From: Anaerolineaceae bacterium UBA5838
GTDB taxonomy: Bacteria > Chloroflexota > Anaerolineae > Anaerolineales > Anaerolineaceae
Direction of reading: 5' to 3'
DNA length: 11,238 nt
Assembly (NCBI GenBank): GCA_002432795.1
Contig: DJGU01000096.1
Location: 1-11,238, forward strand
How positions within the stretch are numbered: position 1 is the first letter of the stretch; every line of letters starts with the position of its first letter. The notes beneath the pieces were generated by a model. It saw nothing but the letters and a program-made list of their open reading frames with translations, had not been told where the DNA came from and ran no database searches. Shown here in pieces: positions 7,273 through 11,238 of this stretch. The position numbers were made by a program, and so were the translations under genes.

Positions 7273-8652
7273 CTACTCAATTGGTGCAAGTTTTGCCATG
7301 AAATGCCGCAGAACCTTGGGTGCCCAGGTGATCTTCAATCCGCGAATATTCTCAGCCTCACGCATGCATTTTGCGGCAGCTTCACCAATGTAATCAAGAT
7401 GGCTGCGGGTGTAAACCTGGCGCGGGATGGCAAAACGCAGCAGTTCCAACGGAGCAAATATCGGCGCGCCTGTCACAGGATCTGTATGCTCGAACATCAG
7501 GCTGCCAATTTCGGTGGTGCGCACGCCACCAGCCAAGTACAAGGCATTCCCAAGCGCGACCGCCGGGAACTGGCTCGGTGGGATATGGGGCAGTGCCTTG
7601 CCGCCATCCACGTAAACCGCATGCCCACCGGTTGGCAGATAAACCGGCATCCCAGCCTGCCTGAGCACCTCGCCCAGGTAGCGGGTGTGCGACTCACGAT
7701 AATTCAGGTAAGACTCATCCACACCATCATACAGACCAACCGCGACTGCTTCCAGATCCCGCCCGGACAGACCACCATAGGTCAGAAAACCTTCATGCAC
7801 AATCAAATTCTGGGCGATGCGTGCTTTCAGCTCAGGATCTCTGAAAGCAATAAATCCGCCAATGTTGACGATCGCATCCTTCTTGGCACTCATAGTGCAG
7901 CCATCAGCATAGGAGAACATCTCGCGCACAATCTCGCGCACGCTGACATCCTTGTATTTGGGGTCCCGGATCTTGATGAACCAGGCGTTTTCAGCGAATC
8001 TACAGGCATCCACGAAGAAGGGAATGCCGTATTTGTGATAGATCTCAGAAGTCTTGCGGATATTCTCCATCGATACGGGCTGACCGGCAGCGGAGTTGTT
8101 TGTGATGGTGATCATGCCAATCGGGATATTCTCAACCCCTGTTTCCTGGATGAACTGCTCCAGTTTTACCAGGTCCATATCGCCTTTGAATGGCGCAATC
8201 AGGTTGGAATCTTCCGATTCAGCAATGGTAAATTCCACCGGATGGGCATTCAGCACCAGCAGGTTTGCCTGGGTGGTGTCAAAATGACGGTTATTGGGCA
8301 CAAATTGTCCGGGCTTTACGAGCGTTGAGAACAGCATACCTTCAGCAGCGCGACCCTGGTGAGTGGGAAGCACATATTCGAAGCCGAGCACATCCTGCAC
8401 CGCGCGTTCAAAACGGTAATAGCTCTTTGCGCCAGCGTAGGATTCGTCCGCCTGCATCATGGCTGCCCACTGCCGGTCACTCATGGCGCCGGTGCCGCTA
8501 TCGGTTAAGAGGTCAATAAACACATCCTCCGCGGGCACATTGAAGGTGTTATAGAAGGCTTTTTGCAAGGCAGCCTTCCGTTCTTCCTCGGTGGTGAGTT
8601 TGACACGCTCAACAACTTTAATGCGAAATGGTTCGATAAACGGAATTGTCAT
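7273..8652 (-). CDS. tnaA: Tryptophanase (PLP-dependent beta-eliminating lyase)
   Basis: It cleaves L-tryptophan to indole, pyruvate and ammonia; cytoplasmic, tetrameric in known members. The 459 residues are full length. The N-terminal block EPFRIKVVERVK and DLLTDSGTGAMSD are family hallmarks. THQGR (97-101) lies in the cofactor region, and Lys258 in SAKKD is the Schiff-base lysine. Tryptophanase rather than tyrosine phenol-lyase is favoured by Asp125 in FDTTQ (phenol-lyase has Thr there), TTEIGS at 379-384 where phenol-lyase carries the substrate-binding Arg in MERG, and His450 in VLRHF where phenol-lyase has Phe. Other stretches look phenol-lyase-like (MFSYADGCTMS, NIGGF), so side activity is possible. 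A strong AAGGAG lies 5 nt before the ATG at 8652, and the start overlaps the flavoprotein stop (ATGA), indicating translational coupling. No TnaC leader peptide or TnaB permease is present. Confidence 0.93.
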   Translation of the reverse strand: MTIPFIEPFRIKVVERVKLTTEEERKAALQKAFYNTFNVPAEDVFIDLLTDSGTGAMSDRQWAAMMQADESYAGAKSYYRFERAVQDVLGFEYVLPTHQGRAAEGMLFSTLVKPGQFVPNNRHFDTTQANLLVLNAHPVEFTIAESEDSNLIAPFKGDMDLVKLEQFIQETGVENIPIGMITITNNSAAGQPVSMENIRKTSEIYHKYGIPFFVDACRFAENAWFIKIRDPKYKDVSVREIVREMFSYADGCTMSAKKDAIVNIGGFIAFRDPELKARIAQNLIVHEGFLTYGGLSGRDLEAVAVGLYDGVDESYLNYRESHTRYLGEVLRQAGMPVYLPTGGHAVYVDGGKALPHIPPSQFPAVALGNALYLAGGVRTTEIGSLMFEHTDPVTGAPIFAPLELLRFAIPRQVYTRSHLDYIGEAAAKCMREAENIRGLKITWAPKVLRHFMAKLAPIE

Positions 8653-9893
8653 ATTTTCTCCTTAGATTTTTGTTTTTGCAGACCAGCCAGGTGCGTCCCG
8701 GCCAGATAACCACTTCCAAAGGCGAAATGCAGATTGAAGCCACCGCAGGGACCAGCCACATCCAAAGTCTCTCCCACCAGATAAAGTCCTGGAACCAGCC
8801 TGGATTCCATGCTGAGCGGATCCACCTCCCCCACTGGCACGCCCCCCACGCTCACCTGGCTGTTCTTGAAACTGCCGGCTCCGCTAACGCGGAACTTGGC
8901 CTCGGCAGTCACCTCAAGCAGCTGGCGGATTTGTTCTTCGGTCAGAGCATTCAACTTGAATTCTGGGTTCAGCCCTGCCTGCCGAATGAAAAAATCAGCT
9001 GCTTTAGGGGTGAAATATCGCAGCAAGCCAGCTCTCAGGCTGCGGGGATGGGCGACCTGCCCCGTGAGAATATCTGCCAGATCGGACCAAAACGGGGCAA
9101 TAAAGTTAATCTGAAGGGTCAGGTCAGCCCCGGGGTGCAAGGTAACCAGGTGGCTCAAGTTCATGACCCCCGGACCGTTAAAGCCGCCCTGGTTGATGAT
9201 AATGTTGCCCGTCGTCTGCCCAAGACGCTCCTGATCGTGCCAAATGCTCGCCAGGACGTCGAAACGCTGCCCTCTTAATTCCTTAAATGCTCCGAGGTTG
9301 GCAAAAATCGGTCCTAACGCTGGCAGAAGCGATTGTACGTGGTGCCCCAGCTTTTCAAGCGCTCCAAAAAGCTCCCCGCGTGAACCCAGCTCGGGATAAG
9401 CCTTGCCCCCTGCGCCAAGCACCAGCAGGTCAAAAATTTCATGGCGATGTGACCCAAGAGCGGTGCTTTCGACTTCAAAACCGTTGTCTTCTTTTGAAAA
9501 GCCGATAACATGAGTGGCTACGCGCAGTTCTATGCCGCGTTTTGCCAGCTCCTCCCCAAAAATCTCCACAACCGCCTGAGCAGATTCAGACCTTGGATAA
9601 TACCAGCCGTCTTCCGTTTTCTGGGTCGGGATCCCAAGCCGATCAAGCGCGCGCCTGAACTCCTCCACTCCAAAAACACCCAGGAAGGTCTCCATCCAGA
9701 TTTGATCTTCGCAGTAATACGCAGCTGCATCTACCGCGTCATTGGTCAGATTGCAGCGGCTGCTGCCTGTTACCAGTAATTTCCGTCCAATAGTGGGGTT
9801 GTGTTCAAACAGGGTGATCCTGCCGCCCCCCTCCACAGCCTGGATCGCAGCCATCACTCCTGCCGGTCCTGCCCCGATCACCGCAATATTCAT
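8649..9893 (-). CDS. HI0933/YhiN-family NAD(P)/FAD-dependent oxidoreductase
   Basis: A cytoplasmic flavoprotein of 414 residues from the family that includes E. coli YhiN and the clostridial BaiN; some databases call it aminoacetone-oxidase-like, but the reaction of most members is unknown. The N-terminal FAD-binding motif is GAGPAG (7-12). The family signature GRKLLVTGSSRCNLTN (36-51) follows, then LVLGAGGKAYPELGSRG (157-173), and the C-terminal FAD block beginning GLYLVGETLDVAGPCGG (369-385) with FNLHFAFGSG. The gene comes first in a two-gene unit; its TGA overlaps the ATG of tryptophanase. The ATG at 9893 has only a weak ribosome site, and a TATAAT ends 6 nt upstream, so the message could be leaderless. 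Linkage to tryptophanase hints at a role in handling an aromatic or amino acid product, but that is inference. Confidence 0.93.
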   Translation of the reverse strand: MNIAVIGAGPAGVMAAIQAVEGGGRITLFEHNPTIGRKLLVTGSSRCNLTNDAVDAAAYYCEDQIWMETFLGVFGVEEFRRALDRLGIPTQKTEDGWYYPRSESAQAVVEIFGEELAKRGIELRVATHVIGFSKEDNGFEVESTALGSHRHEIFDLLVLGAGGKAYPELGSRGELFGALEKLGHHVQSLLPALGPIFANLGAFKELRGQRFDVLASIWHDQERLGQTTGNIIINQGGFNGPGVMNLSHLVTLHPGADLTLQINFIAPFWSDLADILTGQVAHPRSLRAGLLRYFTPKAADFFIRQAGLNPEFKLNALTEEQIRQLLEVTAEAKFRVSGAGSFKNSQVSVGGVPVGEVDPLSMESRLVPGLYLVGETLDVAGPCGGFNLHFAFGSGYLAGTHLAGLQKQKSKEKI

Positions 9894-9899
9894 GCCTGA

Positions 9900-9905
9900 A
9901 TTATA
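9900..9905 (-). promoter_or_regulatory. Possible -10 box abutting the flavoprotein start
   Basis: A perfect TATAAT on the minus strand ends 6 nt before the flavoprotein ATG, which would place the transcription start at or next to the A of the ATG. The nearest consensus -35 (TTGACA) lies 29 nt upstream, too far to pair with it. It is either a leaderless-message promoter with a poor -35 or chance. Confidence 0.3.
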
Positions 9906-9908
9906 CCC

Positions 9909-10025
9909 TCACACTCCCCCATCTGACCATGCGATGTCAACTTGCACGCGCAAAGCATTGGCAAAATCCATACAGACACTGACCATTTCATCGCGCATAC
10001 ACTGACCCGGGCATCTAACCCACAT
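9909..10025 (-). CDS. Possible 38-residue small ORF upstream of the flavoprotein
   Basis: An open frame from ATG at 10025 to TGA at 9909-9911 ends 15 nt before the flavoprotein start on the same strand. The C-terminal stretch reads LRVQVDIAWSDGGV, which looks protein-like, and internal Met codons allow shorter versions. No Shine-Dalgarno sequence precedes the first ATG and I recognise no family. It could be a short leader ORF, the tail of a deleted gene, or noise. Confidence 0.22.
   Translation of the reverse strand: MWVRCPGQCMRDEMVSVCMDFANALRVQVDIAWSDGGV
9976..10007. repeat. Short direct repeat ACACTGACC
   Basis: ACACTGACC occurs at 9976-9984 and again at 9999-10007, 23 bp apart, in the spacer between the flavoprotein and the plus-strand promoter at 10082. 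It could be a pair of regulator half-sites, but nothing else supports that. Confidence 0.3.
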
Positions 10026-10081
10026 GATAAAAAAGCTTATTATGAGTTGACAATCCTCGCCAAATTTTGACCATTTTCTTA

Positions 10082-10110
10082 TTGATAATTCTTAATCTTT
10101 TCTGTATAAT
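10082..10110 (+). promoter_or_regulatory. Strong sigma-70-type promoter
   Basis: TTGATA (10082-10087), a 17-nt spacer and TATAAT (10105-10110) make a near-consensus promoter, the best in the window. A start of transcription near 10117 would give a leader of about 25 nt before the ATG at 10142, including GGAG at 10132-10135. It drives the small plus-strand locus listed next. Confidence 0.75.
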
Positions 10111-10141
10111 AAACACAGTCCTCAATAACCTGGAGCAAGGT

Positions 10142-10381
10142 ATGGTTGATGTCTCCTCCATTTTCAAGGCTTTTTCTGGTCCTGCCAGGATGATCCCGAG
10201 CCAAAATTCGAGCACCACCCCGCGGCCGGGAAAAGCATCCATTCAGGAAATGATTTCTCATTTCCGTCTCTTTCCATATTCGTATCACCTCTCATCAAAA
10301 CTTTTACTCTCTGTTCATGGTAATGCTTCCAAAGGCAAGTCTGCGCGGATCGCTTTTCTGTCGCGGACCAAAGTCAATTAA
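10142..10381 (+). CDS. Hypothetical small basic protein
   Basis: From ATG at 10142 this frame encodes 79 residues, rich in Ser, Lys and Arg, with no membrane segment, signal peptide or motif I recognise. In its favour are the strong promoter at 10082-10110 and a GGAG ribosome site 6 nt before the ATG. Against it, the amino acid pattern looks unselected, and an 8-bp hairpin (GGAAATGA/TCATTTCC, 10246-10265) followed by a pyrimidine-rich stretch sits inside it, so the promoter may instead make a short untranslated RNA of about 150 nt. An opposed small ORF with a strong ribosome site overlaps it. Confidence 0.35.
   Translation: MVDVSSIFKAFSGPARMIPSQNSSTTPRPGKASIQEMISHFRLFPYSYHLSSKLLLSVHGNASKGKSARIAFLSRTKVN
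10164..10277 (-). CDS. Possible 37-residue antisense small ORF
   Basis: On the minus strand an ATG at 10277 is preceded by GAGGTGA with 7-nt spacing, a seven-base match to the ideal Shine-Dalgarno sequence. The frame ends at 10164-10166 after 37 codons. The product begins MERDGNEKSF, then has a Trp/Phe-rich stretch with one Cys (AAGWCSNFGSGSSW) and a polar tail. No promoter is obvious on this strand and no family is recognised. Confidence 0.22.
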   Translation of the reverse strand: MERDGNEKSFPEWMLFPAAGWCSNFGSGSSWQDQKKP

Positions 10382-10554
10382 CTGATCACATATTTTTTAT
10401 TGCACTCTAAGGAAATACCATCTGTGCCATCCAGGGCACCCTCTCAGGCAGGGTTGCGGAAGTTCTTTTTTCGATCCATAACCAAACTTCAGGTCATCCA
10501 ACCAAACTGGGAAATCACTGATTGGGCTCTTCAAAAAGAAAAAGGAACAAAGAA
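10382..10554 (+). other. Spacer before the decayed secreted-protein gene
   Basis: No gene is supported here. A weak promoter match (TTGCGG at 10454-10459, 17-nt spacer, CATAAC at 10477-10482) points toward the relic that starts at 10555, and AAGGA at 10542-10546 is that gene's ribosome site. There is no terminator-like hairpin, so transcripts from 10117 could also read through. Confidence 0.35.
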
Positions 10555-10986
10555 ATGTCACAACGAAGTCATTTACGCATCATCTTTTGGATTATTCTAG
10601 CCGTTTGTCTGTTTTTTTCCGCCCGAAGCTCCCCTGCCCTTGCGGATCTAAGTGGTCTCGTGTGACTTTTGCCCCTTAAATCGAATGTGAAACAGAGAAG
10701 ACCAGTGCCTCTTGTTATATTCCATGAGAATATAGACAAATTCTGTGCCTCAACCTGGAAACGCACAGCCCATATGGTCAGGATACCACCAGCATAGCGC
10801 TGCAATTCCCAACCGATTGGGATGCACGGGAAAGGCAGCCCTGCGATCGACTCCGCGGTATGTGCTGCAGGTGTGAGCACAGACCAGTGTGGTGTAAAAC
10901 GCCCGCAAGGCATTGCCTGCGATATCGGCGCATTCGAGCTGGAAAACCCCTTGACCTACTTGTTCATTCCGTTGATCCTGCGCTGA
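10555..10986 (+). pseudogene. Decayed secreted choice-of-anchor-Q domain protein
   Basis: The ATG at 10555, with AAGGA 8 nt upstream, opens 36 codons forming a clear signal peptide: a basic N-terminus, a hydrophobic core (IIFWIILAVCLFF) and an ALA cleavage site after residue 30, ended by TGA at 10663-10665. The same frame later reads GKGSPAID (10828-10851), then VSTDQ, VKRPQG and ACDIGAFEL, ending at TGA 10984-10986 with FIPLILR. SPAID and CDIGAFE are hallmarks of the C-terminal end of choice-of-anchor-Q proteins, large secreted beta-helix proteins. A second frame at 10752-10826 (DTTSIALQFPTDW) matches the block usually just before SPAID. So only the ends of a much larger gene survive, with an internal deletion, a stop and a frameshift. 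The intact ancestor was probably exported and held at the cell surface; what it bound is unknown. Confidence 0.75.
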
Positions 10987-11032
10987 TGTCGCGTGCTTCT
11001 ATATACATACAATCATTTTGACAGAACTACAA

Positions 11033-11064
11033 ACAAATCCCTCCCAGAAATGGAAGGGATTTGT
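11033..11064. terminator. Perfect 10-bp hairpin after the secreted-protein relic
   Basis: ACAAATCCCT (11033-11042) pairs exactly with AGGGATTTGT (11055-11064) around a 12-nt loop, about 47 nt past the relic's stop codon. There is no T tract on the plus strand; on the minus strand the stem runs into TTTGTTTG. It may be a terminator of either direction or another intergenic repeat. Confidence 0.45.
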
Positions 11065-11072
11065 GGAATTAA

Positions 11073-11110
11073 TTCGTAGGTCCGGTTGCGGTCTTCAACC
11101 TGACGACGAA
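11073..11110. repeat. 38-bp quasi-palindrome sharing TTCGTAGG
   Basis: Nested pairs TTCGT/ACGAA, GTC/GAC and GGTTG/CAACC fold this stretch into one imperfect hairpin with a 7-nt loop. Its left end AATTCGTAGG (11071-11080) resembles TTTTCGTAGGC of the inverted repeats at 3238-3692, so both probably belong to one dispersed repeat family. Confidence 0.55.
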
Positions 11111-11238
11111 ATCTCCGGAGTTTCTCATTTTAGTGCCCTGAAAACAGCTTCCCAACGAGAGAATATTCAAAAAATACCGGAAAATGCGATCACAGGGTGG
11201 GTCATCGTGCTCAAGAGTATGGCGTCATGGAATCCATA

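Larger units (their letters stand above)
10987..11238. other. Gene-free right edge with palindromes
   Basis: I see no complete gene in these 252 bp. Besides the two palindromes listed separately there is the 8-bp palindrome CTCCGGAG. A short open frame on the minus strand near the end (contains STMTHPVIAF) is cut by stops and is probably part of a dispersed non-coding repeat. Confidence 0.45.

Noticed and set aside
7303..8328. A 341-codon open frame on the plus strand opposite tryptophanase
   Set aside because: It is antisense to a gene with complete family motifs and active-site residues, and shows no domain of its own; it is a codon-bias shadow.
7273..8652. Calling the lyase tyrosine phenol-lyase
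   Set aside because: The Asp125, TTEIGS and His450 positions all match tryptophanase and the phenol-lyase-specific Arg is missing.
8646..9278. A 210-codon open frame on the plus strand opposite the flavoprotein
   Set aside because: The minus strand encodes a full conserved flavoprotein here; the plus frame has no recognisable features.
10047..10052. TTGACA as a second plus-strand promoter
   Set aside because: No -10 box lies at 16-18 nt; the TTGATA/TATAAT pair just downstream is far better.
10569..10913. A 114-codon open frame on the minus strand
   Set aside because: The plus strand carries the signal peptide and the CDIGAFE block in this same stretch, which explains the sequence better.

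Overview
The window looks like a piece of an anaerobic bacterial chromosome, most likely a Chloroflexota (Anaerolineae-type) genome. That placement is inference. It rests on a secreted choice-of-anchor-Q relic with a hydrophobic PLILR-type C-terminus, on dense GC-rich hairpin repeats between genes, and on a strict-anaerobe gene set (class I hybrid cluster protein, tryptophanase, multihaem cytochrome). No rRNA, tRNA, CRISPR array, transposase or phage gene is visible.

Layout. 1-34: a strong intrinsic terminator. 85-1880 (minus): a membrane-anchored pentahaem cytochrome c lipoprotein, broken by a one-base frameshift near 1290-1327. 1881-2048: a divergent promoter region with a perfect 10-bp tandem repeat. 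2049-3182 (plus): glycerate kinase. 3183-3928: about 750 bp without a gene, packed with inverted repeats and ending in a REP-like palindrome and the hcp terminator. 3929-5608 (minus): hybrid cluster protein (hcp). 5833-7188 (minus): UDP-glucose dehydrogenase family protein with its own terminator. 7273-9893 (minus): a two-gene unit, an HI0933/YhiN-type flavoprotein whose stop overlaps the start of tryptophanase (ATGA). 9894-11238: a gene-poor end with a near-consensus sigma-70 promoter, several doubtful small ORFs, a decayed secreted choice-of-anchor-Q protein, and two long palindromes.

How the genes fit together. They do not form one pathway. Hcp handles nitrosative stress, glycerate kinase feeds phosphoglycerate into glycolysis, tryptophanase releases indole, pyruvate and ammonia from tryptophan, and the sugar dehydrogenase makes uronic acid precursors for envelope polysaccharide. 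Only flavoprotein plus tryptophanase looks like a true operon.

I do not see a complete, previously undescribed system. The points most worth a second look are the hairpin island bounded by perfect 11-bp inverted repeats (3238-3692), the promoter-driven small locus with opposed ORFs at 10082-10381, the relic of the secreted protein at 10555-10986, and the coupling of tryptophanase to the flavoprotein.
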